64,000 bases of DNA from Streptomyces maremycinicus (GTDB taxonomy: Bacteria > Actinomycetota > Actinomycetes > Streptomycetales > Streptomycetaceae): assembly GCF_001184025.1 (NCBI RefSeq), contig NZ_BBYG01000016.1:186001-250000 (forward strand), written 5' to 3'. The position numbers and the translations under genes are program-made. This document shows, piece after piece, positions 37,066 through 45,099 of this stretch; the stretch's first letter is position 1, and every line of letters starts with the position of its first letter. Below the pieces are notes generated by a model. The model had not been told where the DNA came from and searched no databases. It was given only the letters and a program-made list of their open reading frames with translations.

Positions 37066-37803
37066 GTGATCGCCATGACACCGATAACCGGCCTTGACCT
37101 GACGGGATTCACCGAGCGGGAACCCGGGGTATGGACCGACGCGGCGGGACTCGTCCTGTCGGTCCACTTCTTTCCCCTGATCCCGGACCTGCCCGCTCCG
37201 CTGCACGAGCCGGAACGGCTCGGGGCGGGACTCACGCGGCTGGTGGCCGGGGTCGGAGGCGGGCTGATCGAGGCGGCGCCCGGTTCCGTGGACGGCGTCC
37301 CGGCGGTCCGCCAGCTGGTCAAGATGCCGCTGGGCAGTCGGCGGGGGCAGGCGTTCCTCGGCTCCTGGACCGTGCCCAGGGCCGGGTCCAGCACGGTCGT
37401 GAAGGTGCAGGCCGCCGAGGGTGCCACGACCGGGATGCGGGAGGCCGTGATCCTGGCGGAGGTGGGCCCGGCCGCGTACTTCCGGCCCCACCCCTACACG
37501 GGCGAGCAGCCGGGCGGAGAGCCTGGCCGAGAGTCCGGAGGCCTGCCGTACCACGTCGGCGACGACGAGCGGTGGGACGCCCGGTTCCCCGGCCATCCGC
37601 TGACCCTCGTGCGCGCGGCCCTGCACCGGATCACGCCCACGATCACCTTCGACGACCGTTTCAAGGCCCTGCCGCCGTTCGCCGGACCGGCCGGACCGCA
37701 GTCACCGGCGTCGCAGTCACCGCCGCCGCAGTCACCGGCGTCGAGGTCGCTGTCGCACCTGCCGCCGCCGAGGCGCGGCTGGTTCCGGCGCAAGGGCGTC
37801 TGA
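37066..37803 (+). CDS. Conserved hypothetical protein, function unknown
   Basis: A 245-residue protein I do not recognise by name. The body (about 1-210) is alpha/beta-like with LVLSVHFFPLIPDLPAPL, RQLVKMPLGSRRGQAFLGSW and VVKVQAAEGATTGMREAVIL; the C-terminal 35 residues are Pro/Ser/Gln-rich repeats (SPASQSPPPQSPAS) ending in basic GWFRRKGV. There is no signal peptide. The GTG start at 37066 is chosen from the -10 box; ATG 37075 is the alternative. It is divergent from argC. Confidence 0.7.
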   Translation: MIAMTPITGLDLTGFTEREPGVWTDAAGLVLSVHFFPLIPDLPAPLHEPERLGAGLTRLVAGVGGGLIEAAPGSVDGVPAVRQLVKMPLGSRRGQAFLGSWTVPRAGSSTVVKVQAAEGATTGMREAVILAEVGPAAYFRPHPYTGEQPGGEPGRESGGLPYHVGDDERWDARFPGHPLTLVRAALHRITPTITFDDRFKALPPFAGPAGPQSPASQSPPPQSPASRSLSHLPPPRRGWFRRKGV

Positions 37804-37861
37804 AGGGGCAGAAGGGGCGGGGGGATGCTGAACGGCACGGACGCCCGAAGGCACGAGGAGA

Positions 37862-37902
37862 CCCGGCGGGGTGCGGGCCGCGGCCGCCCGCACCCCGCCG
37901 GG
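37862..37902. terminator. Bidirectional hairpin terminator
   Basis: A perfect 17-bp stem (CCCGGCGGGGTGCGGGC and complement) with a 7-nt loop, between two convergent genes. Confidence 0.75.
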
Positions 37903-37907
37903 GTCCG

Positions 37908-40397
37908 CTATCGCTGCCTGATCCGCAGGAAGGTGATCGAGTTCGCCGGGAAGGTGTAGGTGAACTCGCCCGCGACCCCGGTGAAGGTGGAGGTCACCGG
38001 TGCGACCGGGGTCGCCGCCTCCGTGTTGACCGCGTCCGGCGCGGCGGCCAGCGTGGTCACCTTCGCCCTGGACGCGACCTCGGCGCCGCCCAGGTCGATC
38101 GCCGTACGGGCGTCCGCGGACTGGGCGTTGACGACCTTGACGATCAGGTCGCCGGTCCTCTTGTCCCGGGTGACGACCTGGCGGAACGGCTCGGCCGGCT
38201 TGTCGTCGGTGAAGCTGCCCCACTCCTGGCCGTCGAGGTAGAGGGTGACCTGTCGGCCCCGCACCTTGATGTCGATGTCGTAGGCGCGGCCCGTCTCGAC
38301 GGACCCGGCCCTGGAGATCAGCGTCGACTTGCCGCCGTCCACGGCCTGCTCGACGGCGGACTGGGTGTTGTTCCAGCCGCCGAGGTTCCACCAGTAGTAG
38401 TTGCCGGTGTCCTTGACGCCGAAGGCGACCAGGAAGCCCTCCTTGCCTGACTTCTTGGTGGCCTTCACGTGCAGTTCGTAGTCGTGCCAGCCGGCGTCAC
38501 CGGCCGAGACCATGGTGTTCTCGGCGGCGGTGTCGGTCTGCACGTACTGCCCGTCCTGGAGCGACCAGCTGCCGCCGCCCGTGTGCGTCCACCGCGCGGC
38601 ATCGCCGGAGAAGTCGTCGCTCAGCAGCGTGTCGCCGTTCGCGGCGGTCACCTTCACGTCGTCGTAGGCCGCACCGGTGGCCCAGGTCGACAGGCCGACG
38701 GCGCCGGTGATGGGCCCCTGGAGGGACGGGGTCCCGGTGGCCGTCGACGGCACCACCCGGTCGCCGACGTTCGTCATGAACAGCTTCTGGACCTCGTAGT
38801 TGGCCGAGTGCCAGGAGGCGTGGTTGTTGAACCACACCAGGTCCGGGCTCCACTGCACGTAGTCCTCGTTCGCGAACAGCGGCGCGTAGGAGGCGAGCCG
38901 GACGACGTCCGCGTTGCGTTCCAGACCCGTCATGAAGGCCGCCTCGGCCAGCCCGTTCTTGAAGGCGTTGCCCCAGGAGGCGTACTCGCCGAGGAAGACC
39001 TTGGGGCCGGTGCGGTCGTAGGAGTCGTAGCGGTCGTTGTTCTGGAGGAACCACTGCGGGCCGTTGTAGTAGTGCTCGTCGACCATCGCGACGTCCGCGT
39101 CCCGGTTCAGCTGCCAGGCCGTGTCGAAGGTCGCGCCCGCGTCGTCGGGGCCGGAGTTGGAGATGACGGTGATGTCCGGGTACTTCGCCGCGATCGCGGC
39201 GCGGAACTGCTCGAAGCGGGCGAAGAACTCGGCGGGCAGGTTCTCCTCGTTGCCCACTTCGAGGTGCGTGAGGTGGAACGGCCGGGGGTGGCCCATCCGG
39301 GCCCGCTTCCCGCCCCAGGTGGAGGTGACCGGGCCGTTGGCGAACTCGATGAGGTCCAGCGTGTCCTGGATGTGGCGCTTCAGCAGCGCGTCGTCGACGA
39401 CGGCCTGGTTCTGGCCGCAGCCGGTCACCAGGGCGGGCACGACGGGCAGCGGCATCGCGCCGATGTCCTCGGCGAAGCGGAAGTACTCGTAGTAGCCGAG
39501 GCCGTAACTCTGGTTGTAGCCCCAGAAGTTGGAGTTGGTGGCGCGCTCCTCGACGGGTCCGACGGTGTCCTTCCACTGGTAGGAGCGGGCGCGCTGCCAG
39601 CCGGAGGCCTCGCTATAGTCCCGCATGGAGCCGGTGTTGACCAGGCAGCCGCCGGGGAAGCGCACGAAGCCCGGGTCGAGGGCGGCGATCTTCTCGGCGA
39701 GGTCCTTGCGCAGCCCGTTGGGCTCGTTGCGGTATGTGTCACGGGGGAACAGGGACACCATGTCGAGGGCGGCCGCGGCCGAGGAGGCCACCGACAGACG
39801 GCCCGCGTCGCTGGTGCGGGTGGCGGTGAAGGCGGCCCGGTACCTGACCCAGCCGTCACCGCGGACGGCGACCCTGCGGGCGGTGGCGAGCGCGCCGTCC
39901 GCGTCCTGGAGGCTCACGGTGAGCGTGCTGCCGCTCCCGGCGCGCGCCCACACCGAGAAGTCGTACTTCTTGCCCTGCTCGACCCGGACACCGGTGTTGT
40001 AGCCGGCGTTGGTCACGGAGGAACCGGCGCCCAGGGAGAGGTAGTTGCGGTTGCGGTCGTTGAGGCGGCCTGCGTCGTCCAGGACCTGCGCGGTGCCGTC
40101 GACCGTCCAGGAGGTCAGCGGGGTGTACGAGCGGTTGTCGACGGTGGAGTACTCGAAGGACCGGTTCTGCACGAGTTCGGCGTACAGACCGCCGTCGGCC
40201 GCCCGGTTGATGTCCTCGAAGAAGACGCCGTACATCGTGTCGTCGATCTTCACGCCCCCGGCGGCGGGATCGACGGTGATGGCGTAGTCGGTCACGGCCT
40301 CGGCGTGCGCCGGGGCGGGGACCAGGGCGGTGGCCGTCAGGAGGGCGGTGGTCGCGAGACCCAGTCCCCAGCGGGTGCGGGTGGTGCTGCGTGGCAT
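37908..40397 (-). CDS. Secreted alpha-L-arabinofuranosidase (GH51)
   Basis: An 829-residue exported glycosidase. The signal peptide ends APAHA at about residue 32. Residues about 45-225 hold a GH51 opening (YGVFFEDINRAADGGLYAEL) with a CBM4/9-like beta-sandwich insert. The catalytic barrel follows: acid/base Glu384 in HLEVGNEENLP and nucleophile Glu471 in VFLGEYAS. Residues about 590-745 are a concanavalin-type beta-sandwich (LLSDDFSGDAARW to LYLDGQEWGSF) inserted before the GH51 C-terminal strand domain. It should release arabinose from arabinan or arabinoxylan. An inverted repeat upstream may be a sugar-repressor site. Confidence 0.92.
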   Translation of the reverse strand: MPRSTTRTRWGLGLATTALLTATALVPAPAHAEAVTDYAITVDPAAGGVKIDDTMYGVFFEDINRAADGGLYAELVQNRSFEYSTVDNRSYTPLTSWTVDGTAQVLDDAGRLNDRNRNYLSLGAGSSVTNAGYNTGVRVEQGKKYDFSVWARAGSGSTLTVSLQDADGALATARRVAVRGDGWVRYRAAFTATRTSDAGRLSVASSAAAALDMVSLFPRDTYRNEPNGLRKDLAEKIAALDPGFVRFPGGCLVNTGSMRDYSEASGWQRARSYQWKDTVGPVEERATNSNFWGYNQSYGLGYYEYFRFAEDIGAMPLPVVPALVTGCGQNQAVVDDALLKRHIQDTLDLIEFANGPVTSTWGGKRARMGHPRPFHLTHLEVGNEENLPAEFFARFEQFRAAIAAKYPDITVISNSGPDDAGATFDTAWQLNRDADVAMVDEHYYNGPQWFLQNNDRYDSYDRTGPKVFLGEYASWGNAFKNGLAEAAFMTGLERNADVVRLASYAPLFANEDYVQWSPDLVWFNNHASWHSANYEVQKLFMTNVGDRVVPSTATGTPSLQGPITGAVGLSTWATGAAYDDVKVTAANGDTLLSDDFSGDAARWTHTGGGSWSLQDGQYVQTDTAAENTMVSAGDAGWHDYELHVKATKKSGKEGFLVAFGVKDTGNYYWWNLGGWNNTQSAVEQAVDGGKSTLISRAGSVETGRAYDIDIKVRGRQVTLYLDGQEWGSFTDDKPAEPFRQVVTRDKRTGDLIVKVVNAQSADARTAIDLGGAEVASRAKVTTLAAAPDAVNTEAATPVAPVTSTFTGVAGEFTYTFPANSITFLRIRQR

Positions 40398-40426
40398 GAA
40401 TACTCCGCGGCTCGATAAGGCGAGTT

Positions 40427-40461
40427 GTTCGAAATATCAGACGGTGATCAGCACTTCGAAC
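40427..40461. promoter_or_regulatory. Inverted repeat, candidate operator of the arabinofuranosidase gene
   Basis: GTTCGAA (40427-40433) and TTCGAAC (40455-40461) form an inverted repeat around 21 bp, about 30 bp upstream of the GH51 ATG. A TGATAT -10-like element lies between the arms on the minus strand. No regulator gene is adjacent. Confidence 0.5.
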
Positions 40462-40533
40462 GGCAAGATAGGGAGGGGACCTGGACACGTCAATGGGGCG
40501 TGCGGCGGCGAAAGTGTCGGAAGCGAGGAACGC

Positions 40534-41001
40534 ATGGACGAGTTCCGGCCAGTGCCGGACGCCCTGGCCTACCTCCGGGGAAGCTGGCGGGTCACCCGGT
40601 CGGTACGGGACCTGGCGAGCGGCGCCGAGGGCCGCTTCGACGGGGTCACGGTGTTCGACGCCCTGGACGAGGGCGACGGCGGGGCCGGGGACGCGGGCGG
40701 GCTGCTGCACCGGGAGACCGGCACGTTCGTCTGGCTCGGGGTCCCCCGGCCCGCCGAGCGCACCCTGCGATTCCTGCCGGGGCCGACGCCCGGCACGGCG
40801 GACGTACGGTTCGCCGACGGCCGCCCCTTCCACGACCTGGACCTGACGACGGGGCGGCACATCGCCGACCACCCCTGCTCCGCCGACCTCTACCGGGGCG
40901 AGTTCACCGTGCGGGACGCGGACCACTGGCGGACGGTCTGGCGGGTGGCGGGCCCCGCCAAGGACCTGTCGCTCATCACCGACTACGCGCGGCTGGGCTG
41001 A
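40534..41001 (+). CDS. DUF6314-like protein
   Basis: A 155-residue protein opening PVPDALAYLRGSWRVTRSVR, the start I associate with actinobacterial DUF6314. Alternating strands (TGTFVWLGVPR, RTLRFLPGPT, YRGEFTVRD, WRTVWRVAGPAKD) suggest a small lipocalin-like beta-barrel. Function is unknown. ATG 40534 has GAGGAA upstream. Its last 19 bp overlap the convergent pseudo-phosphatase gene. Confidence 0.75.
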   Translation: MDEFRPVPDALAYLRGSWRVTRSVRDLASGAEGRFDGVTVFDALDEGDGGAGDAGGLLHRETGTFVWLGVPRPAERTLRFLPGPTPGTADVRFADGRPFHDLDLTTGRHIADHPCSADLYRGEFTVRDADHWRTVWRVAGPAKDLSLITDYARLG

Positions 41002-41576
41002 GCCGAGGCCCCTTCGAGGCGGAGGTTCCAGCGACCGGCGCGGCCCGTCACGGTCGTCGTCGACAGCGGGCGCACATCGATGTTCCAGTACGTCGAGGGC
41101 GGCGCCTTCAGCGCGTACACCAGGGCCGCCCGGATGACGCTCGGCTCGGCGACGGCGACGATCCGGCCGCCGTCGCCCACCGGCCGGGTGTCGAGCCAGC
41201 CGGCGACCCTGGTGATGAACGAGAACAGCGACTCGCCGCCGTGCGGAGTGGCGAGCGGATCAGCGAGCCAGGCGTCCACGGCCTCCGGCTCGCGGGCCAT
41301 CGCCTCGCCCAGCGTGAGGCCCCGCCAGCGGCCCATGTCGCAGTCCCGCAGGGCGAGCTGCACCAGCGGCGCGTAGCCGAGCGCGTCCCCGGTGGCGCGG
41401 CTGCGCGGGGTGGGTGAGCAGTAGCGCAGCTCGGCGGCCGCGAGCGGCAGCAGGGCGTCGGCCACTTGCAGCACCTCAGCCCAGCCGTCCTGGTCCAGCG
41501 GCCGGTCGTCCTCGAAGCGTTCCGCGAGCAGCGAGGAGCTGCGAGCGGCGGCGACGAACGTGACCCGAAGTGGCAT
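40983..41576 (-). CDS. Histidine phosphatase-superfamily protein lacking both catalytic histidines
   Basis: A 197-residue protein with the outline of the phosphoglycerate-mutase-like fold. The first strand reads VTFVAAARSSSLLAERF where active members have L-R-H-G, so the phospho-accepting His is Ser. The second conserved site reads VAVAEPSVIRAALVYAL where active members have S-H-G, so the second His is also lost (Glu-Pro). The Arg in SPTPRSRATGDALG and the GGESLFSFITRV segment remain. It is likely a pseudo-enzyme or has a changed role. The start ATG 41576 gives MPLRVTF. Confidence 0.8.
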   Translation of the reverse strand: MPLRVTFVAAARSSSLLAERFEDDRPLDQDGWAEVLQVADALLPLAAAELRYCSPTPRSRATGDALGYAPLVQLALRDCDMGRWRGLTLGEAMAREPEAVDAWLADPLATPHGGESLFSFITRVAGWLDTRPVGDGGRIVAVAEPSVIRAALVYALKAPPSTYWNIDVRPLSTTTVTGRAGRWNLRLEGASAQPSRA

Positions 41577-41891
41577 GCGGTGATGGTGAGCCGCGTAACT
41601 GCGCAGGTCAAGAGCTGTCGGCCGACGGCCGGAAGAAAACTTACCGTCGGGTCAGGACCTGCCGGACAAGTCGCCAGAAAGCGGTGTCCCCCGCATGATG
41701 TCCCGATCACGACGTCCGGATCCGGCCACCCGGAGCCCGCCGCCCGGCCGCGTCCGGCCCTCTCACACCGAACCCGTCACTCCCGGCTTCGTCACGCCGG
41801 TTCCGTCCCGCCGAACCCGTCACCCCCGGCTTCGTCACGCCGGTTCCGTCCCGCCGAACCCGTCACCCCCGGCTTCGTCACGCCGAACCCG
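41577..41891. other. Intergenic region containing a 43-bp tandem repeat
   Basis: A 315-bp gap between two minus-strand genes. The first 190 bp show no gene or clear motif; the rest is the 43-bp repeat listed separately. Confidence 0.6.
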
Positions 41892-41900
41892 TCACGCCGA
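41768..41900. repeat. 43-bp tandem repeat, about 3 copies
   Basis: The unit starts CCGAACCCGTCACYCCCGGC and recurs at 41768, 41811 and 41854 with exact 43-bp spacing. The array then decays into shorter CCGAACC pieces that run into the stop codon of the acetyltransferase at 41892. Confidence 0.9.
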
Positions 41901-42362
41901 ACCGGGCTTCGCGAAGATCAGGGCCATCCAGTTGTCCGGCTTCTCCAGCGCCTCGAAGCCGACCTGCCGGTAGACCCCGTGCGCGTCGTGCGTGGCGAGC
42001 AGGATGCGGCGCAGGCCGTGCGAGCGCAGGTGGTCGCGGACGGCGGCGACGAGAGCCGTCCCGAGACCCTTGCCGCGCGCCGCCCGGTCCACGTAGACGT
42101 CGCACAGCCACGCGAACTCGGCGAGGTCGGTCACCACCCGCGCGTAGGCGACCTGCTCCCCCGACGCGGTGTCGTAGACGCCGAAGTTCAGCGAACCGGC
42201 GATCGCCTTCTCCTGCCGCTCCCGCTCGCGCCCGAGGGCCCAGTAGGCGTCCGTGGACAGCCAGTGGTGCACGCGGTCGACGTCGATGCGGGCGGAGTCG
42301 GCGGAGATCTCGTAGCCCTCGGCGAGAGGTGGAACGGCGTTCATGGCATCCGTGACAGTCAT
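41892..42362 (-). CDS. GNAT acetyltransferase
   Basis: A 156-residue GNAT protein with acetyl-CoA motif A LCDVYVDRAARGKGLGTALV (about residues 88-107) and the later GVYRQVGFEALEKPDNWMAL, typical of the small stand-alone family. Substrate unknown. Its C-terminus (FAKPGSA) is encoded at the edge of a 43-bp repeat array, so the tail may be a product of repeat expansion. Confidence 0.85.
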   Translation of the reverse strand: MTVTDAMNAVPPLAEGYEISADSARIDVDRVHHWLSTDAYWALGRERERQEKAIAGSLNFGVYDTASGEQVAYARVVTDLAEFAWLCDVYVDRAARGKGLGTALVAAVRDHLRSHGLRRILLATHDAHGVYRQVGFEALEKPDNWMALIFAKPGSA

Positions 42363-42389
42363 GGCCGGATCCTCACAGGGCGGCGATCG

Positions 42390-43844
42390 TCATGTCGAAC
42401 CTTTTCCGGCGAAGACCTCGTCGCACGCCGCCCGCAGCCGCCGTACCCCCTCCGTGATCTCAGCTGTCCCGGCGACGGCCGCGAAGCTCAACCGCACGTG
42501 GGCGGCCGGTGGTTCGGCGCTGAAGTAGGGGCGGCCGGGGGTGAGCGCGACGCCCGCGCGCAGGGCGGCGGCCGTGAACGCGGCCTCGTCGCCGCCGTCG
42601 GGCAGCCGCAGCCACAGGTGGTAACCGCCGGACGGGACGTGCGGGAGGGTCAGTTCGGGCAGCGTCACCCGCAGCGCGGCGGTCATCGCCTCCCGTCGAG
42701 CCCTCAACTCGGCGGCGATGGACCGCAGATGGCGGGGCCAGGCGGGCGAGCCGACGAGTTCGAGGGCCGCCTCCTGGAGCGGGCGGGGCACGAAGAAGGT
42801 GTCGACGACCTGGATGGCGCGCAGCCGCTCCAGGACCGGGCCGCGGGCGGCCAGCGCGCTGACCCGGAAGCTCGGTGAGGTCGCCTTGGTCAGCGAGCCG
42901 ACGTGCACGACGACACCGTCGGGGTCGTCGGCGGCGAGCGGGCGCGGCAGTTGCCCGGCGTCCTCGTGCGCGAGCCGCCGCACGAAGTCGTCCTCGACGA
43001 CGAACGCGCCCGCCTCCCGTGCGATGCGCAGCACCTGCGCGCGCCGGTCCGGGGCGAGGACGGCGCCGGTCGGGTTCTGGAACAGCGGCTGGCAGACGAA
43101 GACCCGGGCGCCGGTCGCCCTGAACGCGTCGGCGAGCAGCCCGGGCCTGACCCCGTCCGGGTCGACCGGGACCGGTACGGGGCGCAGTCCCGCCGCCCTG
43201 GCGATCGCGAGCATGCCCGGGTAGGTGGGCGACTCCACGAGCACCGGCGCCCCGGGCGGGGCGAGGGCGCGCAGGGCGGTGGTGAGTGAGGTCTGGCCCC
43301 CCGCGCTGACCAGCACCTCGGCCGCGGTCACGGAGCCTCCGATGGTCCGCGCGAACCACTCGCGCAGCTCCGGCAGGCCCTCCATGGGCGGCCGTCCCCA
43401 GGCGCCCGGCCGACGCCCGGCCCGGGCCAGGGCCGCGGCCATCGCCCGCTCCGGCTGGAGCGAGGGATGCAGATAGCCGCCGTTGAACTCGATCACGCCG
43501 GGTGGCGGGGCGGCCAGCGACACGGTGACGCCGGAGGCGTCCACCGAGCGCGGGACGAGATCGGCGGCGCCGTCCGCGCTCAGCGTGACCTCCTGCCAGG
43601 AGGTGTCTCCCGCGGGAGCGTTCACCGCGCGCGCCGGACGGGCCCGGAAGGCGCCCGCGCCGGGCCGGGTGACCACCAGCCCCTCGGCGGCCAGCTGCGC
43701 CAGGGCCCGCGAGACGGTCACCGGGCTCACCCTGAACCGTTCGACCAGGGCCCTGCTCGACGGAAGCTTTCCACCAGGAGAGTAGCGGTCGAGCTCACCT
43801 CGCAGCCGTTCCACCAGTTCACCCACACTGCTACGCTCGTGCAT
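42390..43844 (-). CDS. MocR-type regulator (GntR helix-turn-helix plus aminotransferase-like domain)
   Basis: A 484-residue regulator. Residues about 5-72 are a GntR winged helix (GKLPSSRALVERFRVSPVTV, SRALAQLAAEGLVVTRPGAG). Residues about 110-480 are a class I aminotransferase fold with the PLP Lys in VGSLTKATSPSFRVSALAA. Such proteins sense PLP or amino compounds and often control a nearby transporter; here the divergent EamA gene is the obvious target. Its ATG (43844) shares two bases with the ATG of that gene (43843), and a TACTCT -10 lies 8 nt upstream, so it is leaderless. Confidence 0.92.
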   Translation of the reverse strand: MHERSSVGELVERLRGELDRYSPGGKLPSSRALVERFRVSPVTVSRALAQLAAEGLVVTRPGAGAFRARPARAVNAPAGDTSWQEVTLSADGAADLVPRSVDASGVTVSLAAPPPGVIEFNGGYLHPSLQPERAMAAALARAGRRPGAWGRPPMEGLPELREWFARTIGGSVTAAEVLVSAGGQTSLTTALRALAPPGAPVLVESPTYPGMLAIARAAGLRPVPVPVDPDGVRPGLLADAFRATGARVFVCQPLFQNPTGAVLAPDRRAQVLRIAREAGAFVVEDDFVRRLAHEDAGQLPRPLAADDPDGVVVHVGSLTKATSPSFRVSALAARGPVLERLRAIQVVDTFFVPRPLQEAALELVGSPAWPRHLRSIAAELRARREAMTAALRVTLPELTLPHVPSGGYHLWLRLPDGGDEAAFTAAALRAGVALTPGRPYFSAEPPAAHVRLSFAAVAGTAEITEGVRRLRAACDEVFAGKGST

Positions 43845-43858
43845 GAGGACACAGAGTA
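43832..43858. promoter_or_regulatory. Overlapping divergent leaderless promoters (MocR / EamA)
   Basis: On the plus strand TACGCT (43832-43837) lies 5 nt before ATG 43843; on the minus strand TACTCT (43858-43853) lies 8 nt before ATG 43844. The start codons overlap within CATG. The two promoters must compete directly. Confidence 0.65.
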
Positions 43859-44853
43859 GCGCTACCGAGAGCCCCGCGATAGCGGTCAGCACCCCGGCCG
43901 GGCCCCCGAGCGGCACCCGGGACCACCCGCCCGCCGACGCCCCCGCGAGCGCATCCGCCGACGCCCCCGCCGGCCCGTCCGCCGGCGGCCCGCAGGCGAG
44001 CGGCCTCGGCACGGTCCTGGCCGGGCTCGGTGTCGTCGCCTTCTCCCTGACGTTCCCCGCGACCGCCTGGGGACTGGAGGGGTTCGGTCCCTGGTCGCTG
44101 GTCGCCGTGCGCAGCGTCCTGGCCGCGCTGATCGCGGGCGGATGCCTGCTGGCCCTCCGCGTGCCGCTGCCCGCCCGGCGGCACACCGCCGGACTCGCCG
44201 TCGTGGCCGCCGGGGTCGTCGTCGGCTTCCCGCTGCTCACCACGCTCGCGCTGCGGACGTCCACCACCGCGCACGCCGCCGTCGTCGTCGGCCTGCTGCC
44301 GCTGACGACCGCGTCGCTGTCCGCCCTGCGGATCGGGACCCGCCCCTCCCGCACCTTCTGGGCTGCCGCGCTGGCCGGTGCCGCCGCGGTGGTCGCCTTC
44401 ACCGTGCAGCAGAGCGGCGGGGCCCTGACCACCGCCGATCTGTATCTGTTCGGGGCGCTGCTGGTGTGCGCGGCCGGCTACACCGAGGGCGGACGGCTGG
44501 CCCGGGTCATGCCGGGCTGGCAGGTGATCGGCTGGGCGCTGGTGTTCTGCCTGCCGCTCACGGTGCCCGGCGCCGCGCTCGCCCTGGCCCGGGAGCCCGT
44601 CCACCTGACCGCGCACGGCGTGGCGGGGCTGCTGTGGGTCGCGGCGGGCTCGCAGTTCCTCGGCCTGGTCGTCTGGTACCGGGGTATGGCGCTCATCGGC
44701 GTTCCGAAGGCCAGCCAGTTGCAGTTGGGCCAACCCCTGCTCACACTGGTGTGGTCGGTGCTGCTGCTGGGCGAGCACCTCACGCCCGCCGCTCCGCTGA
44801 CGGCCGCCGCCGTACTCGTCTGCATCGCCGTCACGCAGCGGGCGCGCGGCTAG
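43843..44853 (+). CDS. EamA/DMT-family transporter
   Basis: A 336-residue drug/metabolite transporter with about ten helices in two EamA repeats. The first 50 residues are Ala/Pro/Ser-rich (PADAPASASADAPAG) and probably cytoplasmic. Helical segments include TVLAGLGVVAFSLTFPATAW, VVVGLLPLTTASLSAL and SQLQLGQPLLTLVWSVLLLG. It likely exports an amino acid or drug under control of the divergent MocR regulator. Confidence 0.9.
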   Translation: MRTQSSATESPAIAVSTPAGPPSGTRDHPPADAPASASADAPAGPSAGGPQASGLGTVLAGLGVVAFSLTFPATAWGLEGFGPWSLVAVRSVLAALIAGGCLLALRVPLPARRHTAGLAVVAAGVVVGFPLLTTLALRTSTTAHAAVVVGLLPLTTASLSALRIGTRPSRTFWAAALAGAAAVVAFTVQQSGGALTTADLYLFGALLVCAAGYTEGGRLARVMPGWQVIGWALVFCLPLTVPGAALALAREPVHLTAHGVAGLLWVAAGSQFLGLVVWYRGMALIGVPKASQLQLGQPLLTLVWSVLLLGEHLTPAAPLTAAAVLVCIAVTQRARG

Positions 44854-44897
44854 GGCACGGCAGACGTACCGCGGCACCCGGTGAGGAGGCCCAGCAG

Positions 44898-45098
44898 ATG
44901 CGCGCAACCAAGGGCGACCAGTTCGTCCAGCACGGCAGGGTGGTCGGCCAGCACGACAAGGTCGGCGAGATCGTCGAGGTCATGGGCCGGGAAGGAAACC
45001 CCCCGTACCGCGTCCGCTTCACGGACGGGCACGAGGGCGTGTGCTCGCCCGGTCCCGACACCGAGATCCGGCACAGGACGACCGAGGAACGACGGTAG
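44898..45098 (+). CDS. DUF1918 domain protein
   Basis: A 66-residue protein made of one small SH3-like barrel: MRATKGDQFVQHGRVVGQ, then GEIVEVMGREGNPPYRVRF and TDGHEGVCSPGPD. DUF1918 is widespread in actinobacteria, with no assigned role that I know. ATG 44898 has GAGGAGG about 8 nt upstream. Its stop is 1 bp from the convergent GHL10 gene. Confidence 0.85.
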   Translation: MRATKGDQFVQHGRVVGQHDKVGEIVEVMGREGNPPYRVRFTDGHEGVCSPGPDTEIRHRTTEERR

Positions 45099-45099
45099 A

